A stretch of 64,000 bases of DNA from UBA5216 sp043743335 (GTDB lineage: Bacteria; Pseudomonadota; Gammaproteobacteria; Burkholderiales; SG8-41). Under the pieces are notes generated by a model. It saw nothing but the letters and a program-made list of their open reading frames with translations. It had not been told where the DNA came from and did no database searches. Numbering within the stretch: the stretch's first letter is position 1; each line of letters starts with the position of its first letter. The stretch is taken from positions 1-64,000 of the forward strand of contig JAYTWR010000171.1 in the NCBI GenBank assembly GCA_043743335.1. The letters are read 5' to 3'. This document shows, in pieces, positions 34,071 through 43,505 of this stretch. A program made the position numbers and the translations under genes.

Positions 34071-36556
34071 TTTCGATTCAAGGCCTCAAAACTCACCGCC
34101 TGCGTCGTCTGGAACATTTCGCTGCGGCCAAAATCTTTGGGGAAATCATCCACCATAATCACCTGTCGGCGCAGCGCCTTGGCGCGCGCAAGGCTAGCCG
34201 ACTCCGCCTGCGTAATCACGCCCTTGGCCAGCGCATCGGCTGCCACTTGATCGCCGAATTCACCACCGATCGTGCCCGCACGTTGTGCCGCGCGCAGCTT
34301 GGCTTCAATCGGCTCCGCTGCGATTACCGCCAGCAAGGCCGCATCGATCACGGTCACCGGATCGTTCTCGTCCTTGGGAATGCACATGCCCTGCGTCAGG
34401 CGGTCACGCGCCGGGCCGGGCGTCATCAGCAAGCCCACGACCTTGTTACCCAAGGCATCGGTAGGTGCTTTGTAGACGCGTCCCCACGGAAACAGGGCAA
34501 TCCGCAAGCCGCAAGCCACCAGCGCATTCGGCAGATTCTCAAACAAGCCGTAAAAAGCCTCTTGCGTGCGATTGAGCGCGTCCTGCAGGGCCCAATGCAG
34601 CAACGGCAGATCGTCTTCAGGCCGGCCATCGTCCTCGTAGCGCTTTAACACGCAAGAGGCCAAATAAAGCTGGCTCAAAATATCGCCCAGTCGCGCCGAC
34701 AGCCGCTCGCGACGCTTCAACGACCCGCCCAACACAAACATCGCCACGTCCGACGCGAACGCGAACGCACTGGAGAGCCGAGTCAATTGTTGATAATACT
34801 GACGCGTGTGCCGGTCGCCGGGTGCGGACACGAATCGCGCGCAGGTTAGCCCCATCCACGCCGCGCGCGCTTTGTTGGAAAGGGCAAACGCCACGTGGCC
34901 GAAGAACGCCGCATCAAAATCACGCAGCGCTTTGGCCTCGTCTTTCTCCTGCGTCGCCTCCATTTCTTTCAGCACAAACGGATGGCCACGTATCGCCCCC
35001 TGACCGTAAATAATCATCGAGCGCGTGAGAATGTTCGCGCCTTCAACCGTGATGCCGATGGGGATTTGCTGATACGCACGGCCTAAATAATTATTCGGCC
35101 CCATGCAAATACCTTTGCCGCCGTGCACATCCATCGCGTCGTTAATCACTTGCCGCCCGCGCTCGGTGAGGTGGTATTTCACAATCGCCGAAATCACCGA
35201 AGGCTTTTCGCCCAAATCGATCGCACCCGCCGTCATCACGCGCGCGGCTTCCATTAAATACATATTACCGCCGATGCGCGCCATGGCTTCTTCGACGCCT
35301 TCAAAGCGGCCTATCGACATTTTGAATTGCGTGCGCACGCGACCGTAGCCGCCCGTGGTACGCGTCGACAATTTCGCCATGCCCACCGAGCTGCCGGGCA
35401 GCGATATCGAGCGCCCCGCTGCGAGGCAATTCATCAACATTTTCCAGCCCTGCCCCACGTAATCCACGCCGCCGATGACGTAATCTATAGGCACGAAAAC
35501 GTCTTTACCCCAGTTCGGGCCGTTCATAAACGCACCGTTGAGCGGAAAATGCCGCCGGCCAATGTTCACGCCCGGCGTGTCGGTGGGAATCAACCCCAGC
35601 GTAATGCCGCGATCTTCCACCGGCCCGAGAATGTGATCGGGGTCATACAACCGGAATGCGAGCCCCAGCAGCGTAGCAATGGGCCCCAGCGTGATGTAGC
35701 GCTTCTCCCACGTGAGGCGCATGCCCAGCACGTCTTGCTTGCCCTGCCACTCGCCCCTGCACACCACGCCAAAATCGGGGATGCCGCCCGCGTCCGAACC
35801 CGCCTCCGGGCTGGTCAAGGCAAAACACGGCATTTCCAAGCCCTTGGCCAGACGCGGCAGGTAATAATCTTTTTGCGCCTGCGTGCCGTAATGCAGCAGC
35901 AACTCGGCCGGCCCCAATGAGTTGGGCACCATCACCGACACCGCTGCCGTGCCGCTGCGCGAGGTCAGCTTCACAATCACCGCCGAGTGCATCAGCGCCG
36001 AAAACCCTTTGCCGCCGAACGCCTTGGGAATAATCATCCCCAAGAAGCCCTGATCCTTGATGTACTGCCAAGCCTGCGGCGGCAGATCATGCAAATCGTT
36101 GGTGATTTCCCACTCGTTCACCAGCGTGCACAACTCCTCCACTGGGCCATCGAGAAACGCCTGCTCCTCCGCGCTTAAGGTGGGCTTCGGGTACGCGTGC
36201 AGCTTTTTCCAATCGGGCTTGCCGCTGAACAAATCGCCGTCCCACCACACCGTACCGGCATCGAGCGCCTCTTTTTCGGTGGACGACATCTGCGGCAATA
36301 TCTTGCGGAACAAATCCAGCAGCGGCGTGCCCAGCATTGCACGGCGTATCGGCCCCGGGTTCAGCAGCAAGGCCAAAATCGCAAAGATGATGCACGCCAG
36401 CGCCAACACCACCGGCTGCGCGCAACCGGTCACGTACAGCGCCAGCAAGCCCACGCCGGCGACGATGGTCCAGAGCAACGCAGGCGCACAAAAATACGCC
36501 AGCGCCCAAGCCAGCGCAATCACACTGCCGCAAAACAGAAACGTCTGCATGTGCAT
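34067..36556 (-). CDS. fadE: Acyl-CoA dehydrogenase FadE
   Basis: This 829-residue protein is the length of E. coli FadE (about 815) and much larger than ordinary ACADs. Two or three N-terminal hydrophobic segments (residues ~5-70) anchor it to the inner membrane. ACAD motifs include CFALTSPEAGSDAGGIPD and DVHGGKGICMGP, and a large C-terminal FadE-specific domain follows. It introduces the alpha-beta double bond in fatty acyl-CoA. AAGGG lies eight bases before a second ATG at 36550, which may be the true start. The gap upstream holds a 10-bp tandem repeat and an AT-rich motif copy. Confidence 0.93.
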   Translation of the reverse strand: MHMQTFLFCGSVIALAWALAYFCAPALLWTIVAGVGLLALYVTGCAQPVVLALACIIFAILALLLNPGPIRRAMLGTPLLDLFRKILPQMSSTEKEALDAGTVWWDGDLFSGKPDWKKLHAYPKPTLSAEEQAFLDGPVEELCTLVNEWEITNDLHDLPPQAWQYIKDQGFLGMIIPKAFGGKGFSALMHSAVIVKLTSRSGTAAVSVMVPNSLGPAELLLHYGTQAQKDYYLPRLAKGLEMPCFALTSPEAGSDAGGIPDFGVVCRGEWQGKQDVLGMRLTWEKRYITLGPIATLLGLAFRLYDPDHILGPVEDRGITLGLIPTDTPGVNIGRRHFPLNGAFMNGPNWGKDVFVPIDYVIGGVDYVGQGWKMLMNCLAAGRSISLPGSSVGMAKLSTRTTGGYGRVRTQFKMSIGRFEGVEEAMARIGGNMYLMEAARVMTAGAIDLGEKPSVISAIVKYHLTERGRQVINDAMDVHGGKGICMGPNNYLGRAYQQIPIGITVEGANILTRSMIIYGQGAIRGHPFVLKEMEATQEKDEAKALRDFDAAFFGHVAFALSNKARAAWMGLTCARFVSAPGDRHTRQYYQQLTRLSSAFAFASDVAMFVLGGSLKRRERLSARLGDILSQLYLASCVLKRYEDDGRPEDDLPLLHWALQDALNRTQEAFYGLFENLPNALVACGLRIALFPWGRVYKAPTDALGNKVVGLLMTPGPARDRLTQGMCIPKDENDPVTVIDAALLAVIAAEPIEAKLRAAQRAGTIGGEFGDQVAADALAKGVITQAESASLARAKALRRQVIMVDDFPKDFGRSEMFQTTQAVSFEALNRK

Positions 36557-36580
36557 TACCCTTGTGAGGCCATAAAATAA

Positions 36581-36610
36581 AACTCAATAAAACTCAATAA
36601 AACTAAATAA
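36581..36610. repeat. Three 10-bp AACTCAATAA units upstream of fadE
   Basis: AACTCAATAA at 36581 and 36591 and AACTAAATAA at 36601 form a 10-bp tandem repeat, one helical turn per unit. The AT-rich junction motif (copy 3) follows directly in register. The block lies 25-70 bp upstream of the fadE start on the minus strand, where a phased binding site or UP-like element could act. Confidence 0.75.
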
Positions 36611-36623
36611 AATCAATTAGTTA
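36606..36623 (-). repeat. AT-rich junction motif, copy 3
   Basis: AATAAAATCAATTAGTTA on the + strand (TAACTAATTGATTTTATT in fadE orientation) lies between the aldolase gene and fadE, about 50 bp before the fadE start. Confidence 0.7.
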
Positions 36624-36649
36624 GTTAACAATTTCACACCGGCACACCC

Positions 36650-37447
36650 CTAAACGCTATGCAGACTGCGGATAGCCTTCACCCGCTCTTTACCCGCTTG
36701 CATCATCAGCGCCCATTCGTTGCCGGCTGACATGAAGCGCGCGCCAAGCTTGATCGCGTAGTCGTAATTTTTGGTGTCCGAACCCGCCAACCCGCCGATA
36801 CCGGGAATTTTGCCGTGCTTGCGGCAAGCCGCAACGATGCGCTCAAACGCCGCCTTCACTTTCGGGTGCGTCTGTTCGCCGGGCACGCCCAAATCCGACG
36901 ACAAATCACTGCTGCCGATGTGCAGCACATCGACACCCGGCACGGCGGCGATGTCTTCCACGCACGCCAGCGCTGCGACGCTTTCGATCATCACAATCAA
37001 CAACGTGTTGTCGTTCAGCGCCTTGCGCGCTTCAATGGTCGGCACCGGCTGGTAGCCGAAATGCGGAAAGCTCGACGTGCCCGAACGCCGGCCCAGCGGC
37101 GCGTATTTGCACGCTGCCACTGCGGCACGTGCGTCATCGGCGTTCGCGCAATCCGGCATCACAATACCCAGCGCACCCGAATCGAGCATACGCAGCGCCA
37201 GCCCGTAATCGCGGTCCGGCACACGCACCAGCGGCGTCACCCCGGCACCCAGCGCCGCCACGCACATCTGCGACACCTCGTTCTCTGGCAACGGGCTGTG
37301 CTGCAAATCAAAATATAACGCGTCAAAGCCACACGCCTGCGCCGCCAGCGCAATATCGACGGTGCGTGCGTGACGAATCATCAGCGCCAAGCCCAGATCG
37401 CCGCGTTTGAGCCGGTCAAGCAAAGGGTTTTTGAGGGTGGGATTCAT
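36650..37447 (-). CDS. HpcH/HpaI-family aldolase
   Basis: This 265-residue metal-dependent class II aldolase has the catalytic His in FDLQHSPL (~residue 45), with Gln where HpaI has Glu. The metal Glu is in IVMIESVAAL (~residue 152) and Asp in HIGSSDLSSDLG (~residue 178). Relatives cleave 4-hydroxy-2-oxo acids into pyruvate plus aldehyde. It lies 93 bp before fadE on the same strand but is metabolically closer to the LigB-type dioxygenase downstream in coordinates (39401-40477), whose products could feed it. Confidence 0.88.
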   Translation of the reverse strand: MNPTLKNPLLDRLKRGDLGLALMIRHARTVDIALAAQACGFDALYFDLQHSPLPENEVSQMCVAALGAGVTPLVRVPDRDYGLALRMLDSGALGIVMPDCANADDARAAVAACKYAPLGRRSGTSSFPHFGYQPVPTIEARKALNDNTLLIVMIESVAALACVEDIAAVPGVDVLHIGSSDLSSDLGVPGEQTHPKVKAAFERIVAACRKHGKIPGIGGLAGSDTKNYDYAIKLGARFMSAGNEWALMMQAGKERVKAIRSLHSV

Positions 37448-37546
37448 GGCAATCTTTCAGTGAGTTTGGGTGAGCGTGAGTGAATTTAAATTATGGCGTT
37501 TTATAGCGCTGAAAGGGCATCGAACCTGCGCCGCACAACACGGCCA

Positions 37547-39331
37547 TCAGAACTGCGCTTCGGTCAGCGCCAGCACACTGTCTGATCCGCTGACGACGGT
37601 CTGCTTCAGCCCTGCTGCTTGCGGCAGCATATGCTCACAGTAAAACCTGGCTGTGGCGAGTTTAGCGTCGTAAAACGAAACGTCCGCATCCGCCTCACCA
37701 CGTTTGCGTTGCGCCACTGCCGCCGCACGCGCCATCATCCAGCCGCCGCCCACGTTGCCGAACAACATGAGATACGGCACCGCCACCGCGAACACGCCGT
37801 TCGGATTTTTCTGAAACGTATCGACGATCCATTGCGTTGCTTCTGCCAGCGCATCAATGGCAGACGTCAGCGATAGGCCCATGGCGCTCAGCTCGCCACC
37901 CGCCAACACCGCCGCAGTTTTACGCATGTCTGCAATGACCGCTAGCGCTGTCGCGCCCTTTTCATAACCGACTTTACGGCCGACCAGATCGTTCGCTTGA
38001 ATGCCGGTGGTGCCTTCGTAGATGGTGGTAATGCGCGCGTCACGCAAATACTGCGCGGCACCGGTCTCTTCCACAAAACCCATGCCGCCGTGAATTTGCA
38101 CGCCGGTCGAGGCAATCTCCACGCACTGCTCGGTGCACCAAGCCTTGACCACCGGAATCAGCAAATCCAGCAACGCCTGATTGCGACGCTTTTCAGCGGC
38201 ATCGGGATGGTGCTTGGTTTTGTCGAGCGTCGCGGCGGCCACATACGCCAGTGCGCGCATGGCTTCGATCTGCGACTTCATGTGCATCAACATGCGGCGT
38301 ACATCGGGGTGATGAATAATCGTAACGCGGTCACCACTGCGTTGGCCGACCTCGCGCCCCTGCACCCGCGTCTTCGCGTATTCGAGCGCATGCTGATAGG
38401 CGCGCTCGGCCACCGCCACCCCCTGCAACCCCACACCCAAGCGCGCGTGGTTCATCATGGTGAACATGTACTCCAGCCCGCGATGCGGCTCACCAACCCG
38501 ATAACCCACCGCACCCCCGGCGTCTCCGTACTGCATCACGCACGTCGGGCTGGCATGGATGCCGAGCTTGTGTTCGATAGACACGCATTTCACATCGTTG
38601 CGCGCACCCAAGCTGCCGTCGGCTTGGATCATGAATTTGGGCACGACAAACAGCGAAATCCCTTTCACGCCTTCGGGCGCATCGGGCAGACGCGCCAGCA
38701 CGAGATGGACAATGTTGTCCGCCATGTCGTGCTCGCCCCACGTGATGAATATCTTGGTGCCGCTGATTTTGTAGTGATCGCCTTCGGGAACAGCCTTGGC
38801 ACGTATCGCCGCCAGATCCGAACCTGCCTGCGGCTCGGTCAAATTCATGGTGCCCGTCCACTCGCCCGCCACCAGCTTGTGCAGAAATTGCTGCTGCTGC
38901 GCCGCTACCCCGTGATGACGCACGGCCTCGATCACACCGGTACTCAGCATCGGACACAAACAAAACGCCATATTGCTGGCGCTCCACATTTCCTGCACCG
39001 GATTGGCCAGCAAATGCGGTAAACCCTGACCGCCAAAATCGCTGGGCCCGCTCAGGCCATTCCACCCGGCAGCGGTGAACTGCTGATACGCCGCCTTGAA
39101 GCCCTCGGGTGAGGTGACCACATGATTGGCGAGCTTCGCGCCCGTTTTATCGCCCACGCGATTGAGCGGCTCCAGCACTTCCTGCGCAAACTTGGCGGCC
39201 TCGCCCAGCACCGCATCCACCAGATCAGCGTTGACTTCTTCACAGCCCGGCAATTTGGAAACCTCATCCAGACCGGCAAGTTCGTTGATCACGAACTTCA
39301 TGTCTTTGAGTGGGGCAGCATACGTGGACAT
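37547..39331 (-). CDS. Acyl-CoA dehydrogenase, DmdC-like with extra C-terminal domain
   Basis: This 594-residue ACAD belongs to the long group that includes 3-methylmercaptopropionyl-CoA dehydrogenase DmdC. ACAD motifs are TMNLTEPQAGSDLAAIRAKA, KIFITWGEHDM and QIHGGMGFVEETGAAQYLRD. An additional C-terminal domain (~residues 470-594) contains MLFGNVGGGWMMARAA. ATG 39331 (MSTYAAPL) is preferred over an upstream in-frame start at 39352. It uses EtfAB as electron acceptor. Confidence 0.92.
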   Translation of the reverse strand: MSTYAAPLKDMKFVINELAGLDEVSKLPGCEEVNADLVDAVLGEAAKFAQEVLEPLNRVGDKTGAKLANHVVTSPEGFKAAYQQFTAAGWNGLSGPSDFGGQGLPHLLANPVQEMWSASNMAFCLCPMLSTGVIEAVRHHGVAAQQQQFLHKLVAGEWTGTMNLTEPQAGSDLAAIRAKAVPEGDHYKISGTKIFITWGEHDMADNIVHLVLARLPDAPEGVKGISLFVVPKFMIQADGSLGARNDVKCVSIEHKLGIHASPTCVMQYGDAGGAVGYRVGEPHRGLEYMFTMMNHARLGVGLQGVAVAERAYQHALEYAKTRVQGREVGQRSGDRVTIIHHPDVRRMLMHMKSQIEAMRALAYVAAATLDKTKHHPDAAEKRRNQALLDLLIPVVKAWCTEQCVEIASTGVQIHGGMGFVEETGAAQYLRDARITTIYEGTTGIQANDLVGRKVGYEKGATALAVIADMRKTAAVLAGGELSAMGLSLTSAIDALAEATQWIVDTFQKNPNGVFAVAVPYLMLFGNVGGGWMMARAAAVAQRKRGEADADVSFYDAKLATARFYCEHMLPQAAGLKQTVVSGSDSVLALTEAQF

Positions 39332-39400
39332 GACAAAACTCCAAAGAATCAAGACCTGCGGTTAGTAACGGAATCATGTTACCGCAAACTACCGCAAACA

Positions 39401-40477
39401 TTAGGGACCGCTATTTTTCTCCCGCTCAATCTGCATACGCGCCAGAAACGGCACCAGCGGATGCACGCCCAGCGCCACCATGGCTTTGAAATCGCCTTCG
39501 ATCAGCAGCCTGCCCTGCTCGCCCGCCACGCGATGGCTATGCGCAAATTGCGCCGCATCAGCCGCATACGCCACGCGCGCGGACGCGTCATGCGCCAGCG
39601 CGTGCAACGCCTGCGTCAACGCCACCAAGTCGGGCTTCGTCGGCGGATAGTGCGGCGCAGCAGGCGGCGCGACAGGCGACCAGAACCCCAGCGACGCATA
39701 GTTGTGATGCCAGCTTGGATTGAATTCCACCACGTCGGGCTTGCGTTCGCCGAGCATGCCCGCAGCCACTGCCCAGCAGCGCAGTTCGATATTGCCGCTG
39801 GCGTCGAGCTGCGCTTCGTTTAGCCCCAACAGCGCTTTCAAATTGCCGCGTGATAGCGGCTCCAGCAGCGCCTTATCAAAATCCACGCACGGATTGGCGT
39901 AGTTGTCAGTGCCCGGAAAGTGCGACATACCGCCGCTGGCCATCACCACCGCTTTGACATTGAGCGACGACAGCACCGTAGCCACCGCCTCGCCAAAGGC
40001 ATAGCAACGCTCCATGGTGGGTTGCGGCGGCAGATAGGCGTTCACAAAAATCGGCAGCAGCAGCCCCTGCACGTGCATATGGGTGAGCGGAATGCCCAGC
40101 GCGTAATCCACTTGCGCCGTACTGCTGAACGCCGGATCAAACCCCAGTCGGTAAAGCCGCCGCACCACCTCCAGCGACAGCTCACTGGCAATCGGGTAGC
40201 TAAAGGTGCGGCCAGCAAACGTGCCGCGCCCTTCGCCGCCCACGTGCAGCGCGAAGGGCGGCGCGCAGTCGAGATAAAACTGCTGCGTGTGATCGTTGGA
40301 AATCGTGATCCACACATCGGGTTTTAGCGCGGCGAGTTCGGCGCCGATGCGCGCTGCCACGTGTTCCACGCGCGCGACGTTGGCTTTGTCTTCGGTATCA
40401 GGACGGGTGAAAAACTGCGGCGCGTGCGGCAATAATGCACCACCGACGACGGAAGGTAAGTAATTGATTTTATTCAT
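39401..40477 (-). CDS. Class III extradiol dioxygenase, LigB-LigA fusion
   Basis: This 358-residue protein has a LigB catalytic domain (residues ~1-280) fused to a LigA-like C terminus (~300-358, ending GDFKAMVALGVHPLVPFLAR). Iron ligands can be placed at GGALLPHAPQFF near residue 19 and at the later His/Glu positions, with SGGMSHFPG as a typical LigB segment. The order resembles gallate dioxygenase, where LigB and LigA are also fused, but this protein is shorter. It starts at ATG 40477. A longer frame to 40549 would overlap the neighbouring receptor gene. Codons 2-7 carry AT-rich motif copy 4. Confidence 0.82.
   Translation of the reverse strand: MNKINYLPSVVGGALLPHAPQFFTRPDTEDKANVARVEHVAARIGAELAALKPDVWITISNDHTQQFYLDCAPPFALHVGGEGRGTFAGRTFSYPIASELSLEVVRRLYRLGFDPAFSSTAQVDYALGIPLTHMHVQGLLLPIFVNAYLPPQPTMERCYAFGEAVATVLSSLNVKAVVMASGGMSHFPGTDNYANPCVDFDKALLEPLSRGNLKALLGLNEAQLDASGNIELRCWAVAAGMLGERKPDVVEFNPSWHHNYASLGFWSPVAPPAAPHYPPTKPDLVALTQALHALAHDASARVAYAADAAQFAHSHRVAGEQGRLLIEGDFKAMVALGVHPLVPFLARMQIEREKNSGP
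40458..40474 (+). repeat. AT-rich junction motif, copy 4
   Basis: AAGTAATTGATTTTATT occupies codons 2-7 of the dioxygenase gene on the minus strand, 24 bp from the end of the upstream receptor gene. Confidence 0.6.
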
Positions 40478-40500
40478 TTTTTTATATAGCCTGCAACTCA

Positions 40501-41484
40501 CTACTTTTGCGCACCGGCTGCCGCAGCCGATTTCACCACCGGCATCCACACGGCAATTTCGTTACGCATGAACGCTGTGAACTGCGCCGAATCCAAATCG
40601 TTCGCATCGATGGCTTCGTCAGACAAACGCTCACGCAGCGGCGAGTTACGCAGGGTGCTGCGCACAGCCCGGTTGATACGATCGGTCAGCGCCGCAGGCA
40701 TACGTGGCGGGCCGGACAGCGAAAACCACGTCGTCGCCACTACCGGAAAACCCGCTTCGGTAAAGGTCGGCACATCGGGAAATGACTTGATGCGCGCGTT
40801 CGTTGAAATCGCCAACGCACGCAAGCCGCCAGATTTGATCTGCGGCGCGGACGCGACCAGCGTGGTGGTCGCTACGGGGATATGCCCGCCGCGCACATCA
40901 ATCACCGCGGGGCCAGCCCCTTTGTAGGGAATGTGCGTCATACGAATTTTCGCGAGCTGCATCAGGCGCTCCGCCATCAAATGGCCGCTAGTGCCGGTGC
41001 CCGCCGAGCCAAAACTCAACGGTTTGTCTTTGGCCAGCGCAATCAAGCCCGCGAGGTCGCGCACCGGTGAATTACCATTGACCACCAGCACCCCCGGCGG
41101 GCCGCCAAGCAAGGCAATGTGCGTGAAATCCGTCATCGGCTCGTACGGCACTTTCAACAGGCCCGGCACGTAGACATGCGAACCGACACCGGACACCAGC
41201 AGCGTGTAACCATCCGGCGCGGCCTTGGCGGCGATTTCTGAACCGACGATGCCCGTCGCGCCGGGGCGATTGTCCGACACAAAGTTCTGCTTGAAGGTTT
41301 CCGCCAGTTGCTGGCCCACCAGCCGCCCGAGCAAATCGGCACTGCCGCCGGGCGCATAGGGAATAATCACGCGCACGGACTTTGTCGGCCAGTCGGCTGC
41401 CTGCGCAACGGCACCCAGCATCGGCGTATTCATCACCATGATGCACGCCACTGCGCGCATTGTGTATCGCTCAGGATTGTTCAT
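40501..41484 (-). CDS. Bug/TctC-family periplasmic solute receptor
   Basis: This 327-residue receptor has a signal peptide ending near VAQAADWP (~residue 29), then the motifs TKSVRVIIPYAPGGSADLLG, VSDNRPGATGIVGSEIAAKA and APDGYTL. ATG 41484 was chosen. The open frame runs another 83 codons upstream but into the promoter side of the divergent oxygenase genes and without a signal sequence. It is 23 bp from the dioxygenase gene, so an aromatic acid ligand is plausible. Confidence 0.93.
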   Translation of the reverse strand: MNNPERYTMRAVACIMVMNTPMLGAVAQAADWPTKSVRVIIPYAPGGSADLLGRLVGQQLAETFKQNFVSDNRPGATGIVGSEIAAKAAPDGYTLLVSGVGSHVYVPGLLKVPYEPMTDFTHIALLGGPPGVLVVNGNSPVRDLAGLIALAKDKPLSFGSAGTGTSGHLMAERLMQLAKIRMTHIPYKGAGPAVIDVRGGHIPVATTTLVASAPQIKSGGLRALAISTNARIKSFPDVPTFTEAGFPVVATTWFSLSGPPRMPAALTDRINRAVRSTLRNSPLRERLSDEAIDANDLDSAQFTAFMRNEIAVWMPVVKSAAAAGAQK

Positions 41485-41606
41485 GTTCTGCGGTTGTCTG
41501 TTTCGACTGTGAAAGCTTACCACGCTGCCGCCGTTTGCCGTCTTTATCACGCCCGGTGAAGCCTGTAGAATCATTGCGAACCATTGCAAACCATTTGGGG
41601 ATTTCC

Positions 41607-42935
41607 ATGCTTGATCGCACACCTTTCGAAAGCAATCTTGTGGGCTTGATAGAGCCGGGCCGCGTACACCGGCGCGTCTACACCGATCCGCAGGTGTTCG
41701 ACGCCGAAATGGAGCGCATTTTCGGCCACGCATGGCTCTACATCGGCCACGCCAGCCAGGTGCCCAAAGCGGGCGACTTCATCACCACCGACATGGGCCG
41801 CCAACCGGTAATCCTTACCCGTCACAGCGACGGCACGCTCCACGTGCTGCTCAACCGCTGCGCCCATCGCGGACCCAAGGTGGTGAACGAGCGCTGCGGT
41901 CACCGTAAACAACTCACCTGCCTCTATCACGGCTGGACCTACGACACCGACGGCAAGCTGCTGCGCGTGCCGGTGCCGGAAGGCTGCGCGCCGGGTTTTG
42001 ACACCGGCAAATTCGGGCTTGCGCGCGTACCGCGCATGCAGGTCTATCGCGGCTTTGTGTTTGCCAGCCTCGCCGCCCAAGGGCCGACGTTTGACGCGCA
42101 TATCGGCGCGATGACCGCCAATATCGATGACTTGGTGGATCGCGCACCCGACGGCGAAATAGCGCTCGACGCAGGTATGCACCGCTACATCTATCGCGGC
42201 AACTGGAAGTTGCAAATTGAAAACGTGCTGGATTCGTATCACGTGCCCTTCAGCCATGCCTCGACAGTACGGCACGACGGCACGCAATTCACGCGGCGCG
42301 AAGGCGACGAAAAAGGCGCGCAAGTGGTGGACGGCAAAGCGGTCGAAGGCAAAGCCGAGAAGGTCTCCAGCGACTGGAAAAAGCGCAAGAGTTTTACCGT
42401 GCCCTTCGGCCACGGCTGGACCAGCAACACCGAGCTGAACGACAGCAAGCGCGCCAGCGCCGTTTACGATGAATACAAGCGCGCGCTGGCCGCTAGGGTC
42501 GGTGAGGCGCGTATGCAGCACATTTTGACCCCGCGCCTGCACAACACCCTGATTTATCCCAATGTGTCGATCATGGGCCTGAACATCCACGTGCGCGTGA
42601 TTAAGCCGCTGGCGGTGGATTTGACCGAGGTCAACATTTATCCGGTGCGGCTGGCCGGCGCGCCGGACGCGATGAACGCTGCAAACATACGCCTGTTGAA
42701 TGTCACTCACGCCGCGGCTTCATTTGTGCAGTCTGACGACCTTGAAGCCTTCGCCCGCACCCAAACGGGGCTGCGCAGTGAGCAAACCGATTGGGTAGAC
42801 ATTTCGCGCGGCCTCGGTGTGGAAGAAACACACCAGTCGTCCGGTGTTGCACAGGGCTTGGCAACACACGAAATGGTGGTGCGCTCGCAATACGCCGCGT
42901 GGCGCGATTACATGGGCGAGGCGCACGCGCAATGA
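41607..42935 (+). CDS. Rieske aromatic-ring-hydroxylating oxygenase, alpha subunit
   Basis: This 442-residue oxygenase alpha subunit has the Rieske [2Fe-2S] ligands in NRCAHRGP (Cys-x-His, ~residue 80) and CLYHGWTY (Cys-x2-His, ~residue 100). The mononuclear iron site is in NWKLQIENVLDSYHVPFSHA (~residues 200-219). It uses O2 and electrons to hydroxylate an aromatic acid. The beta subunit overlaps as ATGA, but no reductase or ferredoxin gene follows. It is divergent from the Bug receptor, with 122 bp between them. ATG 41607 begins the conserved region. Confidence 0.95.
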   Translation: MLDRTPFESNLVGLIEPGRVHRRVYTDPQVFDAEMERIFGHAWLYIGHASQVPKAGDFITTDMGRQPVILTRHSDGTLHVLLNRCAHRGPKVVNERCGHRKQLTCLYHGWTYDTDGKLLRVPVPEGCAPGFDTGKFGLARVPRMQVYRGFVFASLAAQGPTFDAHIGAMTANIDDLVDRAPDGEIALDAGMHRYIYRGNWKLQIENVLDSYHVPFSHASTVRHDGTQFTRREGDEKGAQVVDGKAVEGKAEKVSSDWKKRKSFTVPFGHGWTSNTELNDSKRASAVYDEYKRALAARVGEARMQHILTPRLHNTLIYPNVSIMGLNIHVRVIKPLAVDLTEVNIYPVRLAGAPDAMNAANIRLLNVTHAAASFVQSDDLEAFARTQTGLRSEQTDWVDISRGLGVEETHQSSGVAQGLATHEMVVRSQYAAWRDYMGEAHAQ

Positions 42936-43411
42936 GTCACCATCGCGAGACCTTTGAATTGTTTTTGATCGAAGAAGCGCGCCTGCTCGACGAGCGGCGC
43001 TTTCGTGAATGGATGGGTTTGTTCACCGATGACGGCGTGTATTGGGTGCCGTCTACGCCAGATCAGCACAGCCCGCACACCCAAGCCTCGCTGTTTTACG
43101 ACGACCGTCAGCTCATGACCACCCGCATCGAGCGGCTAGAACACCCGCTGATCCATGTGCAATCGCCGCCCTCGCAGACCGTGCATCTGGTGTCCAACGT
43201 GGCCATACAATCAGCGGACGATGCGGTGGGTGTGTATACGATTACATCAAACATGATCATGACGGAGTTTCGCCTCGACCAGCAGCGCATGTTCGCGGGC
43301 CGGCAAACGCATCAACTGCAACGCGATGGTGCAGGATTTCGTATCGCGCAGAAGCGCGTGGATTTGGTGAATTGTCAGGGCGCATTTGAGGCAATGGCCG
43401 TGCCCATCTAA
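42932..43411 (+). CDS. Rieske oxygenase, beta subunit
   Basis: This 159-residue small subunit has an NTF2-like fold (SnoaL/RHO beta). It is recognised by the N-terminal EEARLLDERRFREWMGLFTD, then YWVPSTPDQ and the C-terminal FRIAQKRVDLVNCQG. It supports the alpha3beta3 hexamer of ring-hydroxylating dioxygenases. Its ATG overlaps the alpha stop by 4 bp. The chosen start avoids a longer out-of-frame reading through the alpha gene. A strong terminator follows. Confidence 0.93.
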   Translation: MSHHRETFELFLIEEARLLDERRFREWMGLFTDDGVYWVPSTPDQHSPHTQASLFYDDRQLMTTRIERLEHPLIHVQSPPSQTVHLVSNVAIQSADDAVGVYTITSNMIMTEFRLDQQRMFAGRQTHQLQRDGAGFRIAQKRVDLVNCQGAFEAMAVPI

Positions 43412-43426
43412 AAACCCATAAAAAAC

Positions 43427-43459
43427 AAAGGCGTGACCCGCGAGGGTCACGCCTTTTTT
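43427..43459 (+). terminator. Bidirectional rho-independent terminator
   Basis: AAAGGCGTGACCC pairs with GGGTCACGCCTTT across a GCGA loop, followed by T residues and preceded by A residues. It closes the Rieske operon and could also stop the convergent etfBA transcript. Confidence 0.92.
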
Positions 43460-43505
43460 ATGGCGTGTTGAACGAGGTCTAAATCAACCCAACATCAACC
43501 CAATA

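Noticed and set aside
37997..39022. A 341-codon open frame on the + strand opposite an acyl-CoA dehydrogenase gene
   Set aside because: It is a shadow of a clear ACAD gene. Its composition is skewed to His, Arg and Gln, and there is no recognisable domain.
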